Assembly: GCA_024449915.1 (NCBI GenBank)
Contig: JAMZAV010000027.1
Location: 1,178,001-1,242,000 of the forward strand
Length of the DNA stretch: 64,000 nt
Source: Sweltsa coloradensis
Taxonomy: Eukaryota; Arthropoda; Insecta; Plecoptera; Chloroperlidae
Reading direction: 5' to 3'
Below, in pieces: positions 36,976 through 50,088 of this stretch. The position numbers and the translations under genes are program-made. Numbering within the stretch: position 1 is the first letter of the stretch; every line of letters starts with the position of its first letter. The notes below the pieces were generated by a model. The model did not search any database and was not told the DNA's origin. It saw nothing but the letters and a program-made list of their open reading frames with translations.

Positions 36976-37854
36976 TTAACCGTAAAATGTTGTTCTTATG
37001 CCACTAAATTATGTCGATATATGAAGCACATTATAATGCTAATGTCGTTTTTCTAACTTCTTTAAATGCATAAGTGTATGAATTTATACTGTTTTGTTAG
37101 AAGATAATTTGTTTCCGAATATTGGCAATTAGTGTAAGAAGTAAAATAGCCTGTAAAGAAATTTTACTTTTGAACATCTTAACAATATTAAACAAACTCT
37201 TAAAATGTTCCTCCACGTATTGTTGTTGACACTTAATTTGTTACTTTGTATTATATAAAATTTTCCTTCGAACTACTCTCAAATATTGGTAACAAGCATA
37301 TTTTTCAGTTTGTAAAGTACAACATTCTGTGTTATTTTTATTATAACCTACATTCTTTAAAACATCATACTTATGTGACTAGACATGTTTCCCTCCTTTT
37401 ATCATCGGAAAATGTAAAAGCTGAAAGGTGAAAAGCTTACCATAAATGCGAGCATGTGTGCGGATTTATCTGCCTGCGACGCCCGTCTATTGTGCCTCGA
37501 AACGGTGGCAAGTCACTTTCCAGAAAACGTATCAACGTCGTTGAGCGACTAAATAACCCAGAGCTTCTCCCAAAGGAGAAGATTTTATATTCGTGGAACT
37601 CGCACGGCAAGTTATGAAATTGCATATTTAATATTTTTCGTTTTTTCCTCTTATTTTTAAATTGAAAAGGTTTGTGTCGGGGGTATTAAAACATCTATTA
37701 CGGTATTAAAATGCATAATTAACTTTCTCATTCGTATTGCTAACATATGTATGTATAAACGCGGTATTCCAATGTCGAAAGAATCGAATTTAAAATGTGT
37801 GTTTTATATTTGTAATACCAACTGCTAAGTTCATATTGTCGATAACAGATTTGT

Positions 37855-37974
37855 CTTACTGTTAGTATAAACATACCATTAAAACTTACTGTTAGTATAA
37901 ACATATATCATTAAAACTTACCGTTAGTATAAACATATCATTCAAACTTACTGTTAGTATAAATATATCATTAA
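37855..37974. repeat. Tandem repeat, four units of about 30 bp
   Basis: The unit core CTTACTGTTAGTATAAACAT recurs four times with small changes and 28-32 bp spacing. Non-coding. Confidence 0.92.
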
Positions 37975-40900
37975 TACTGGTGTCATTTATTTCAAGTTAA
38001 ATTAAAGAAAAGTGTTTTCATTTACACATGCCTTTACTTTCATGGTATGATTTTATAAAGAAGGTATAGATTTCGTTGTTATGGTAGTTCGTGCGTATTT
38101 CAATTATTCACAATACATTATAGTTTTTACAGATACAATTTGTATCTGATACAATATAGTTCTATTTTGTAATATTGAAGTTTGTAGTTATTTGGATTTC
38201 TAGATCAACAGTATGCTATAGAGTAACGGCATAGTAACATCTTTTGATTAAAACAATTTTTACGGTGGCAAGGCCCATTATAGTGTCTTATATTTGATAG
38301 TCTTTAAAAAAATTGAACAATATTTTACTATATTCCCCATTACATTATCTGGTCAAACATAATTTAAAGTTAATTTGCTTCCCTGCATCAAGCGTAGGCC
38401 TACTCTTAGTATACAACTTATATTTACCAATTCGATTAAGTAGGATTTTCCACTTTTTTTTTATTTATCTTCTACGATCACGATCCCCATTCTCCTTTTT
38501 TACATTTTTATAAATTTCTCTCCATCTTTGTGTCTATAGATCAACAAGCTTTATATATTTATTCCACTTCAATCTGTCTTTATCTTCGTACGATGTTCTT
38601 GTCTGTATGAACGTAGATTGATAAGTTCCAAAATGTATAGACTTCAGTCTATAGCTTTAGTTTGTGAAGTTTAAAGTTATAAGCGGATACAAGATTCTGT
38701 ACTGAAACAGAAGCCAGTTGAATAAGTCCTACTCAGACGAAATATGTATTGTATTCAAGTTTTAACAACTACACGTAAGAGCTTTACCGTCTAAGCGTAA
38801 ACCGTTAATAATGATGTCCATATTATGGAGACTGGGAGTAACAATACTTTCCAATTTATATTATTTAAGTCTTGGTTTGCATTATCGATTTTGAGGGAGA
38901 TGTACTAACAAATCGACTGTAGTTTAATACACATTCATTGAAATATACTTGCAACATCACTCAATGTGGGAAATAGGGATTTATTTGTAGACTTTTGAAT
39001 ACGCAAAAATTACAAAATTTACGATGTCGCACGAAAAAATTAACTTGAAAGTTTCTTTTAAATTAATGGGTTGTACCATTATTAAACATAAAAATAAAAT
39101 AAAAACACTGTGCTCATGAATTTAATTTAAATACTATGAACGATAAAAATGTTATGAAATATTTTATAACTATACGTTTAGTTTGCTAATTAAATTAGAA
39201 AAATATAATCTTTTCTAAAGCAAATACCTACGACGATTTATCCTAAGATGTTTCAAGTTTATCTACAGAATTAGGTTTCGATTCGTGTGAGGCAAATACA
39301 GAACACCAACGCTTCCCCCGACCTCCCTTACCCGATCCACCACGCTACCTCTTCTGCACAATTTAGCCGTACTCATCCATTACACAAACTTGGCATCCTT
39401 CCTCTCCCGAGCCATCAATTCTCCGGCAGGTTGTCATAACTACCCCTTCCCCTCCCAATGAACATAGATGTTTTGAAGGAAAGCAACGCTCGTGCACATT
39501 TTCTTCTGGAGTAGCCGATCTTGATCCAGGCAGCCAACCTGACGGCTAGTGACGTGGACTGAATGTGTGCTTGTTCGGAAACACACGTCTCATGTTGGCA
39601 ACAGTCACGCCAGCCAAGAGACTTTTTAGAGGCACTACATTGCTCAACGGTAGAAATCGAAGATCTAGAACATTTTGTTTAAGATTCCTACTCTCGCACA
39701 AAAATATGGCATTGTAAGGGTATTGTTTAGTACTTGACATTATTACAGTTCTATTATTGTACCAATGACAGTTAAAAGTCAACAGCTGTCGAGTCAGCAT
39801 CTGAAATAATCAATTTTTGTTAATATTTTACTTTCTAGTTAGTAACTTATTTAATAGAAGCATGATGACCTAACGGTTGGTGCGCCCTTAAAGTCAATAA
39901 ATAAACTAGTTTTTGGTTGGTAATCAGATGTATACGGGCATGACCTTGGTATTATAAATGCAGGTCATTAACACAACCCAAGACTAAGTGTTTTGGTACA
40001 AATAGTATAACTACTTATTACGACTGACCGAATTCGCGATCTCAAATATTTTAAAGCAAGTTAATGATGTTTTGTCCGTTTGATTAGGGGTAGAAAAACG
40101 GATGGTAAAATTGATATTGTGAATGTTTCACATTCATTACCTTTAGTTGCCTACGAAAACAAAATGTTTGTTTTCTTTATAAAAAAAGGAGTTTATAAAC
40201 TTATTTTATTTTGGAAGTAAATTTTATGGACCAAAATCAGAGTTTAGATTGGCGAAAAAACTAATAAGTTTAAGCTTGTTTGTTTCCCCATCGGCCATTC
40301 CAAACATCGCTGTTTCGCAGATTGCCTTCAAGTTATTAAATCTCTTTTATACCTTTCTCAGGCCAAAATTAAGTTGCTAAGGCCCACAGCTATTTATTTT
40401 CTTCTTTCGGATAAGTTCGCAAAGATAAAGACATACTTTAGACTATACAGTACTATCTAGATGCCCGTTAGGGCTCCGCAGCCAAGACGCGTTACACTTG
40501 CTCACTTGGTTACCTTATACAGCTTATACATAAACTATTACATAAAAATAATTATTAAGCTAAGCTTAAGTGTATATATCCTTGAGATACAAAGTGACCA
40601 TCCGCGGACGAGACCGGGATCGGTCGTCCCGTCTATTGTCTGCATTTTTCCCTTTCCACCTTTTTTGGCGTTACCGAATTTGGGAGCGAACATGTTTTTT
40701 TTTCTACCTGCCTCCCCACATTTCAAATCTATTGTGATAAAAATAGTTTATTCAGCGAATTTTTTTTTTTTATAATTGCATGTATTTAATAACGTGGTTC
40801 AAATGTGTAGCTTGAGTTATGAAATGCGTTTTTTTCCTTAGTGTCTACGATCAAAACTGACTGAAATATAAAAATAATATTAACAAAAGAAGCATTATCC

Positions 40901-41804
40901 GTAACTCAGTCAGTTTTTATCGTAGAATTTCGTCCAAAAAAATGAAATTCAAGACGCACGCTTAATATTTTAACAACGTTATTAGATATTTGCAATTAAA
41001 CAAAAAAATATCAATAAATAAATAGAACAATAGAACAGGAAGAGAATACGGCAGGTAGAAAACCCTCAGCTTCTAGGATGGTCTATTTTACGACTTCACG
41101 CGACAACCCTTAGCAGCTGCCTCATACTCATACCCATACCATTATTGAACTAGTTTAGATTTAGATTTGTTTAGATTTATTAATGGCAAAATAATTAGAA
41201 GGTAAAATTAAAAATACAGGTAGTAATTTGTCTCCCTAGTTCAGATACTTTCCACCACCAAATAAAAAAATAAATTTCCCCAAAAAACGTTCAAAAGCTT
41301 TCAATTGGACATGTGTAATAGCTGCAATGTAATGATTTAATGAAATAGAGGAACGAATGAAAGTAAAAGTATTGGTTGACTAGGATTGTGTCTTTGTAAG
41401 TGAAGTTTATTCTGAAAAGTAAGCCGGTCTGTATAAATCAAATAGTGTATAAGGTAAAGCACAATAGACGTCACATCGAGATGTTGAAAAATTGCATTTG
41501 TTAACGCTTTGTGAACCTTTAAACAAGGATAAAGGTAGCGTAGTCGTAATGTGGTGATCTAGATGCATTGAGTCTCTAGAAATCCGCCGCAATCCGCTTT
41601 CAAAGGGACATCTTAAGATACTGTAGAGTGGTCTTTGATGCTGCAAATTGTGAGCTGGGTGTGAAACAACTTTATATGCTGCATCAAATAAGAAAATATA
41701 CCGGCAATGCCAACCTCGGGAAACTTGGTCCACTTGAGACTTGGAGCCAGGGTGAATTAAACATGAGTTGGACTAAAATATGGCAATGATGGACGAGCCA
41801 CATC

Positions 41805-42000
41805 AGAAGCGCAAAGAGGGAAGAAACGAGAACGAACGAGGTGGCCAGGGAGTTGAGTTGCGGGAAGGGGTTGTGGTTGTGGTTGTGGCGAGAGGGAAGA
41901 AAAAAGAAACAGGAAGGCACGGATGAAATGGAAAACTAGTAGGTAGAAGAAAGAAAGAAGGAAAGAATAATGTAATGGTGATTATGTGAAAGTGAGAGGA
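41805..42000. other. Purine-rich, strand-asymmetric stretch
   Basis: The + strand is dominated by G and A (GAGAGGGAAGAAAAAAGAAA and similar), with a short GGTTGT triple-plus repeat near 41865-41886. Three overlapping minus-strand open frames across 41407-42054 follow from this composition and show no protein family signal. Confidence 0.6.
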
Positions 42001-43895
42001 AAATGCCGAATAATGTTGTTTTGAAGCGGGTGTTATGCGGTGGTCTTGCGACAAACATTTAGGTGTTCTCTCTTTTGACAGACAATGCGAGCTACACAGA
42101 CGTATAATAAACGAGAAGAAAATTGCAAGGAAACATTAACAAGTTGTCAATTTGTGATGATGAAATCAATTCACATAAAATAAGTTACATTAGGGAATGC
42201 CATGGCTTCTAAAGTTTTGAAAATACTCCAAGTAAAAGATAACCGCAACCACACGACGTTATCATCGTCGTTGTTGTTGCTGTTGTTGTAGCTGAAGACG
42301 GGAGACAGTTTCCTTCGCAGAGGAGATAAATGTTTACCTCTCCACATCAAGTAATCTCGCTTGACAACGGAAATATGAGAGTGTCGGTGGAGCTGAAAGG
42401 TGGGGGACGGGGGAGTAAGGGTGGTTTAATAGCCCCGCTTGCACGCGTTCCCTACAGGTACGTTGCACTACATTCATAAACAATATCAAACATACTTAAA
42501 AAACAATATACATTCTTTATTTTGCTTCAATGTCTATCATCGATCGTCACAAAATATCCTTGCCAAATCTAGAACCGAATAAATGGCTTTAATGTTGTTT
42601 TTAATTCAAGTTGGTTGGCTTCTGGGCCACATAATAACCTAAAATATCTATATGCTACCCAGTCTATGCATTGGTTGAGAATATGATTAGGTATTATTTT
42701 CATGTTAAAGTTGTATATGAATGATTTTAACTTTCAACATCGGTAATTATTAATTTTTCTGAGAAAAAAAAACTAGGCGATTTTTTAATTCGCGAAGAAA
42801 TTGTTCCCATTTGCAACTTTGGTATGTTATTATATTGGGTTTTACCAACATTTGTGCCAAACAAGACGCTCAAGATTATATTGATCAAAATAAACCCCTC
42901 TATAAAGTAAAACACCCAATACATGTCAAAGAAGAAAGTGTAATACTTCGATTCGTGTATCGCAAATATGATTAGAGTTTGAATAATTGACGATCGAACC
43001 GCTTGGAATGTCATTTCGATCCTAAAAAGCTTTAGGAGAGTGCTTTACTCGAAGTGGTCTTCTTTCTAGATAGCAATGTATTATGCGTATATTGTCATAT
43101 ATTGGTTGGAAAGGAAGCAGGCTTAAGAAAGTCTCGTTCGCCCACATGTATATCCCGGAGCACAATAGCCTGTGTTCGCTATCTTACTGCGGTCAGGGAC
43201 GCTCGGGGGTTGGGAACACTCACAAATGACAACCGGGTAGTAAAAAAGTTGGAGGCAAGATTTTATGTCAGATGTCGAAACCGATAGATACGGTACGAGC
43301 CTGCGGGGATTGTGTTGCGACCAATTCCCAAAACAATGATAATTTTATTTAAACAAATTCTAAACAGTAAACTTTTTTATTGTGAGATTTTTGGTTGGTA
43401 TAGTTGTGAAAATGAAAAAAGTCATTAATATTGTAGAAATCGTGTTCACAATTTCACAAAATTGGCCTCCAAAAACGTCGTTATTTCTGTAAAATTTTAC
43501 AATTCAAAACCATTTTCAATCAGAGTGGAACTAAGTATAAAATAATACTTGGCAATCTTTTTTTTCAAAAAATTAATGAAAATATCGCTATATGTTGTGA
43601 AGCAATCGGCGTATCACTTTTTTAAATCCATTAGTTCAAGCTAGGTAAAACCTATAGTCGCAGCTTTTTTAATCATTTGAACTTGGTTTGCGAGAAAAAT
43701 TGAAATTGGTTGTAATCTGCATAATGTGGACTTTGTTATTTTTTCCAGCGACCTTCTAGATATAGGTCGTTTTGAAGAGAATGTCCAAAAGCTGTTTAAG
43801 ATGACTAACAGAGTTTGCTGATAAGGTATCAGTCAGGTTTGCCGGTCGCGGGTATTAAGGTCATTATGTTGTGATCATTAATGTACTTAAATAAG

Positions 43896-44030
43896 TATTT
43901 AGGGTCTACCCACTTAGTCACATTACAGATTTTCAGAGTGAACCATAACATTTAAAACAGACTAAGCCAATCCTAAAGGCGCCGATACCATCGAGGAGCG
44001 AACAATGACCAACTAGAGAGCGGGATATTT
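43896..44030 (-). mobile_element. Decayed family 1 SINE fragment
   Basis: Minus-strand family order: GTATTTAGGGTCTACCCACT, then CAGATTTTCAG, then ACTAAGCCAATCC, GCGCCGATACCATCGAGGAG and CGAACAATGACCAACTAGAG. It has many substitutions. Confidence 0.65.
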
Positions 44031-44599
44031 AAGTAGGATCATTAATTTTATTGTCCTTTTGTAAATATATTTTTAAAACTAAAAAGGAGATATATCAATT
44101 GTTTATATAGATAAATAAAATAAAATAAATACATCTGAGTATGACGCGTTAGGTATGAGCAAGCTCTGTCGTTAAGTTGCTCAATAGATGATGTGTGAGT
44201 TCTGTAGCAAGACGATAGTGTGAGTCTAGCCCGACATTCCCCAGGTAACGTTAATCAACACCATTACGCGCTTACCAGCCCTCATCGCTCATCCTCTAGT
44301 CTTCGCTTCATAAATATAGACTTCGTTCGAATATCAATCAATCAATCAATCAGTCAGTCGACAAGGATGCCCAACATGTTGATCATCGAACAAATGAGAA
44401 CAGAGTTCACACGATTATTTCTTCGAAATCGAAGTGTGGGGTAATCTGTATTAATCAACGCTGAAGCTAAACTTCGATTTCTTGTCACTAGAACTATCAC
44501 AGTGCTTCAAAACATGAATGTTAAGACATCTGAAAAAAAGAATCGGAAGGATGCCCGTTGAAACGTACACATCGGTTTTAGCTCTTATGCCCTTCTTTA

Positions 44600-44755
44600 G
44601 GTAGGTCATTAGAGCACGTATTAGGGTTATTGTGAAGGGAATTACCAATTCAATCCCAACATTCGGAAAAACTTCTTTAGGAATGCAGGTGCCGGGATGC
44701 TAGTCCTATACCTCTCAAATCAAAGTCTCACAGATAAAACATGACCTACCTACCT
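44600..44755 (-). mobile_element. Decayed family 2 SINE fragment
   Basis: It shares TGTGAAGGGA, then CAATCCCAACATTCGG, then TTTAGGAATGC and GCCGGGAT with the two better copies. The tRNA-like head is mostly eroded. Confidence 0.5.
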
Positions 44756-44839
44756 TCTGGAGGTGTTATATAACGTAGTGTGTAAAAGGTACTTATAAAT
44801 AACGTTCGTCAATGTTAGGATATTACTATTTTTCATTAA

Positions 44840-45475
44840 AGGCGCTAAATTACCAACCAAAAAAATTTTTTTTACACGTAATAAATAGCATAATACTACA
44901 CTAAAGACTGTTTAAAAATGATTTGTAATTGTGATTTTACACGATTTTTTTTTAGTTTTTGATCAAAAAATTTGCCAAAATTGGCATTTATAGGAATTAC
45001 TTAAATTGGCTTGAACCTACAATTTTTTTGTTCCAGATAGATACTAAAGCATTGTACCAATCTAAAAGGGCCCTTTATAACATCGTGTCTTGAAATTATG
45101 CGCAAATATACATTCAAACACCCAAAATATGCATTCCAAAAACACACCTCTTCTTAGTAATCATCATATTTTGAACGAGCCACTTGCCTAAATTACAAAA
45201 ACAAATATAGCGGATTTATAGAAATGGCTGTCGAGTACGTTAAAAATGTCGAATATTTTTTGGATCAAAATCCTCAAAGGTCACTGAGCATAAATATCGA
45301 CCCCATGTTTTTTCTTATGGGAGATATTTGCCCACGCTAGCTCGAAAATTTCCTTTGACAAAAAAAATCGGGTCATGGACCCGATAATGTTTGTATTACT
45401 TTATAAATTCAAAGCGAGTTAGCCTGTATGAAACATTTTTTTTTATTTAGCAGGTGAATTCCCCTTTAAACACAA
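44840..45475 (+). mobile_element. 636-bp TTAA-flanked non-autonomous element, copy 2
   Basis: Full-length relative of 12321-12968 in the same orientation. It begins AGGCGCTAAAT, ends GAATTCCCCT and has TTAA on both sides (44836-44839 and 45476-45479). Shared blocks include AACATCGTGTCTTGAAA, TATGCATTCCAAAA and GGCTGTCGAGTACGT. No intact frame. Confidence 0.85.
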
Positions 45476-45657
45476 AATAATATTCTGAAAGCCAAGTTAG
45501 TCAGGTTAGAATTATACATACTGTAAAATATATATCAGTAACAATTTAATGACGTCTTATAATCAAATATGTTATCGGTATTATCATCTAACTGGTCCTA
45601 AATATGGAATTTATGTTAATGATAACTAGTCGATATGATAACACTATAAGCAGGTAT

Positions 45658-45759
45658 TTCTCGATTTGGTTAATCGGGAAACACTCCCGTGGGTGTAATT
45701 GTTTTTATTTACTACAATTCAGAATTCAATTAAGAAGTTCTGAATTGTAGTAAATAAAA
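45658..45759. mobile_element. 102-bp insertion with 12-bp direct repeats and a hairpin
   Basis: Identical direct repeats ATAAGCAGGTAT lie at 45646-45657 and 45760-45771. Most of the second half is a hairpin with perfect 23-bp arms (45702-45724 and 45738-45760) and a 13-nt loop. The arm sequence TTCTGAATTGTAGTAAAT also occurs at 6634-6650, beside a tRNA-like element. Confidence 0.65.
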
Positions 45760-45836
45760 ATAAGCAGGTATGTTTGATCCAAGAGATTATGTATGTCCCC
45801 AAACCCCTATAATTTAAACTTATTTACTAGGAAAAC

Positions 45837-46104
45837 GACAAAGTCGTTTTTAGACGAGTGAGTGTGCCATGTGTTGAGTACCCGGTAACATTGATATAAA
45901 AGTATAAATGATAAGGGTTTGAGTTTAGTTGTTATAGGGCGCGTCAACCGTAAGGCCTAATGCGCCACTCTATCCAAATAGGCTGGGGAGGAAAGACCCA
46001 TACTAGCTAAATCCAGCCTTAGGTATAGGGGGAAAGGGGATGTTCCCGGGTACTCAACACATGGCTTGCTCACTAGTCAAACAACGACATTGGCGTTTTC
46101 GTGG
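45837..46104 (+). mobile_element. 268-bp TIR element, mariner-like TA target, copy 2
   Basis: The left end CTAGGAAAACGACAAAGTCG is mirrored by GACATTGGCGTTTTCGTGG, and TA flanks both ends. The interior matches the copy at 29504-29808 in reverse orientation, with AGGAAAGACCCATAC and AAATCCAGCC in common. Confidence 0.8.
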
Positions 46105-48667
46105 TATTATTACATTCACTTTCAAACCACAACATTAGGGTATTGCGTTTTTTTTAAAATCATTATTTGATTCAATTAACGCCCGTGCGCCGGTAAAAAT
46201 TGCAATTTTTTAAACCGAGATTAGAGTTCAAAATTTTCGATAGATAATTGCGCAGTCACTAAGTGAATAATCGACAGTTTCTATTGTATCGTTAAGCATT
46301 CTACCCATAACACTAACAACATTATAATGCAATCTTTTATTTTTAATAAATAATTATAATAATTTATTTTATTCAAAGTAAACTTTAACTGCCTTTAAGT
46401 TTAATCTCAAGCACCTCTTACTATTTCAACATTCAAACATATTTACAAGTTAACAGTTGATTTTGATTTTTGCTTTTGTTTATAAGTTGATCGTTTCGAC
46501 GTTGCATGTCGTGTAAATACAAAATACGCTTTAAATTTACTGTCATCATAAATTATTCATGTATTAAAGTTTTTCAAGGAATGAACAGTTTTGTATTTAT
46601 TTAAATGCAGATACTTTTTGTAGTAAGATTCAATAATTACGAAGTAAAATTCAATATTTATGAGCCAGACATGTTTTTGTAGAGTTTAAATTCAAATCCG
46701 AAGTCGGTGGGGCTACAAACTTTACTTCATTCAATGTGATAATCAGGGACTTTTTATGCGGTTTTATGCATGACAACTCCTGAACATTTGAATATGAATA
46801 GTTCATTCACCGACCGGTGTTTTACATGCCATGTTCTATGATGTGGCAAACGAGAAATCGTTCGCCATATCTTGTAAAAACAATCTGGATATCGTGGAGA
46901 AAATGTCACTATATAATACAAAAAATAAGGACGAATTGGTTGTAAATAATTCATCTTCTTTAACTCAATATGAGGAAGAAAAATAGGTCAAGACGGGAAA
47001 TTCGTATTGTACGCTGAACTGTTTATTGAAAAATGTCATCAAGTACAGAATCAGTACTCCATGCACGTTTTACTTGCGGATCTTTTGAAACTAGGTTACA
47101 ATGAAACCCATCACAAATATCCTTTTACTTTGCAACAGACAAACATACATAATATGGGTCATGCTTCACATCAACTGTATAAATAATATAAATATTATTG
47201 TTGTTTTCATTTCGGAATGTTTTTATAGTGACGAGAGTGAAAATGATTGAAATTTCAGCAGTGTTATTTTAATGTTAGTACCTACTTGAGAAGTGATTAT
47301 TTTAATCACCATTGAAAACACTAGTGTGATGTGTTTGGAATAATCAACTTGTCAACAAAAGAAATATTAATGATCGCTATAGAGAACCGAATCCTCAATT
47401 GAAATTTATTTTCATTTCCCTATATTATTGTGGCTTGACATTCATCACAAACAACTCGGTTGACTTAAGAAAGGTTATAAAATCCGTATCTGGTATGTAG
47501 GGCATCTTCTTTTAACTATTCCCTAATGAGCGACCTCTGAAAATTACCAGCTCTCATTATCAAACTCTGAATCTTTTGTATAATCCCTCATTGTGGTGGT
47601 CGTCTCATTTGCAATCTTAACGACCCCAGGAATTAAAACTCTCAAATTTGCGCAGTCATTGAACGATTATCCTTATTACTGGTACCAGTTAAATCACAAT
47701 ATAGAATAATTTACGCTCAATATATTGTATAGGCTGTGCAAGTACCCGAAATTTCGAGTCGCGTATTTGCTACTTGAAGTCAGTGTCAAAAAATAATGAT
47801 TTTGGTGGAGGTGCCGGGTCGCGCGTCTACGAGAAAACGTAAAAATTGTTATGCATCTTTGGCGCTTCCTTCCAAACCTGTTTAGTCTTAATATTAGGCC
47901 TAGTCTTTGATATAAATTGTTATAGTTTTTAGAAGTTTTGAACTTCTTTTGGACACAAATAATGAAATGACACTATTATTAATCAACATTTTAATAACAT
48001 CAATAATTGAATGGTATGTCAGAATCTAACTCTAATAACATTTGTGCTTGAACATTAAAATAATATAGAAATTGTTTACATTATAAAATCAATTATATGT
48101 TGCTCTGGCTCCACTTTTGGAGCCTACAAACAGACAAACATAAATAATTAAAATTCATATTGTAAATGTTGTAAGTTTATAATATAGGCCTAGAAAAAGA
48201 ATAATAGTGAAAACGAAGTAGGTGTTCTCGGACTCGAATTGGATTTAAAAATCAGGACTCGCACACCCCAAGTTTATGGTGATAACAGTGCAAGAAATGG
48301 CAGACAGGCAAAAAGATGTGAACGTCACTAAAACAGAGTCTCTCTTCAGAATTCGAAGAGGAAACTTGGAAACTTAACGTTGGGTGAGAAGTGTACAACG
48401 TGTCGCACTTCAGCGTAACTCGGTTTATTGGAAATTTTGTAGAAAACTCTAGAGTATATTTTCAGATAACTTCTCCGATTGTTTGTTCTATGACTGCATG
48501 GAAATTTCAGGAACAACTTGAGCATTCATTCTTGGTTTGTTAAGGACGTTTAAAGCGAATGTTGCAATATCCATTGTCTCGCCCTCGAACCGAAATCTTA
48601 AAGAGTGTAAGAGTGATTCCACCGAAGTAAAAGGTAAAAGTTTTTTGTGACAACGTTGGTAGGCCTA

Positions 48668-48851
48668 GTCGATTTTTTTGTCAGACGTTACAAATACGAC
48701 TTTTGTACCGGGAGGAAAACCCTTGCCAAGAAAGTTGCAACAAACACCCATTATTAAATGTGGTTAAATATCACTAACAAAATGGCGTTTCAAAATTAAT
48801 TTTGTTAATTTTAATATAGTGGCTGATTATTGAGGTTAGGTCATGTTCCAT
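48668..48851. mobile_element. Partial relative of the 36351 foldback family
   Basis: The central block TCGATTTTTTTGTCAGACG...CTTTTGTACCG and the right-hand end GTGGCTGATTATTGAGGTTA correspond to the centre and right arm of 36351-36975. The left arm is not recognisable. Confidence 0.45.
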
Positions 48852-49223
48852 AACAAATAATAACTATTTTGCTTGTATATTTACAGTCATTCTTCATCTT
48901 TCGTTTCTACCAAAAAACTTGGACTTTTAAGATATCAGTCCGAGACCAATAATTTAACTGCCTTTATAGTCATCTAGTATGTAATCTCAGTTTCAACTTT
49001 CAGCAAATAATCTTTATTACATCAGGGTAGTATTGAGTAAAACACAATAAAGCGCTGAACTGGGATTATGTTTATTGAATGAGGTTGAGTAGATTTCTTG
49101 ATCACACAACAAAACCTAAGTTTGTCAGTAGCAAGCGGCATCGGAACCGTGTGGGCAGGGACTTGTCCTACCTGAGCATACGGAGGAAGGCTGTGTGAAA
49201 GTATTATCTTATCTCTTATGTCC

Positions 49224-49246
49224 ACCCCTCCCCCCCCCCCCCCCCG
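49224..49246. repeat. Poly-C run
   Basis: A long run of C interrupted once by T, inside an AT-rich intron. Runs this long are prone to length errors in assemblies. Confidence 0.9.
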
Positions 49247-49791
49247 ACTACAGAAAAGTTATAAATTAACGAAATTAATTGCATTTGACGTGTGTGTGTA
49301 AAATACATTGCTTAGAGAACCAAAGCACATTCTTAACCGTAGACGGTGGATGTCTGTGAAGTCGAATAAAATTTATATTATAAACATTTTTTAGTTAAAC
49401 CAAAGGGACTACAATTTTGACTATTGAATATAAAACCTTATTGCCACAGCCTCCGAGAAAAAAAAACACCTTCTTCTATTACCGTTCGACAAACCATTGC
49501 GTTTACAATTACTAATGTTACATGCTTACTTGCAAAATTCAAACCTAAGAGAAAAGCATGTGGATACATGACTGCGCAACGCCGTTATAGGTCTCTCAAT
49601 CGCTATTCACGAAACTAATTCGATCTGGTGTGAAGAGATTGATTAGGACTGAAGATTTTTTCAATTTTCGGATGTTTTCTGTTAATGTTGGTCTGGGTTG
49701 CTCGATCCCCAACAACATTCCGACCTCCTCCACTAGTATGACCCTGAACAGCCTCACACCGGGTAAATTAAACGTGTTGACGTGGTTCCAG

Positions 49792-50088
49792 GTGCGTCCG
49801 GCTCCATGCCAATCAACTCCGTGTTGACGGGACTGATAGCGACGGCCATCGCGCTCCTGGTGGTGGTGTGCGCCGTGGTGGTAGCCCTGCTCCGGCGACA
49901 CCAGGCCAAGCGACGTCCCACCGACGTCAAGCACAACCAGCTCGAGCTGACGGACGACGTTGACGACGGGGACATCGCAGGACTGGATGTCAACACTCCT
50001 CTCAACCCGGGCTCTGTCGTCGGGGTCATCGTAGCCGAACATCGAGCCACCGAGGACACTGACCCGGACATCATTCCCAATAAATACG
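49792..50088 (+). CDS. Sidestep-family receptor, transmembrane and juxtamembrane exon
   Basis: Internal exon of 297 bases, phase 1 to phase 1, between GTTCCAG and donor GTGAGT. After the short stalk GASGSMPINS comes a 24-residue hydrophobic helix (49821-49892: VLTGLIATAIALLVVV then CAVVVALL), and then the basic stop-transfer RRHQAKRR. It is therefore a type I single-pass membrane protein with the tail inside the cell. The tail begins with an acidic stretch (LELTDDVDDGDIAG) and ends at ATEDTDPDIIPNKY. No cytoplasmic signalling domain is visible. The exon is GC-rich and has no frame defect. The acceptor is weak (few pyrimidines), yet the phase matches the FN3 exon. Assignment rests on the hydrophobic helix, the phase match and position after FN3. 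Confidence 0.88.

Larger units (their letters stand above)
31447..49791 (+). other. Intron (18.3 kb) between FN3 and transmembrane exons
   Basis: Phase 1 intron from GTAAGA to GTGGTTCCAG. The acceptor has a poor pyrimidine tract. It contains several foldback and TIR elements, SINE fragments and tandem repeats, each listed separately. Nothing was recognised in 31447-33120, 33400-34480, 34720-35190, 36980-37850, 37980-41800, 42060-43800, 46110-47790 and 48860-49780. GC-richer unique stretches lie near 33230-33400 and 43080-43310. A purine-rich stretch lies at 41805-42000. A short missing exon within it cannot be excluded, but the phases of the flanking exons join directly. Confidence 0.8.

Noticed and set aside
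41407..42054. Three overlapping minus-strand open frames
   Set aside because: They follow from strongly purine-skewed sequence; overlapping frames with no motifs are a composition effect.
49596..50042. 148-residue minus-strand open frame over the transmembrane exon
   Set aside because: Antisense shadow of the GC-rich exon at 49792-50088.
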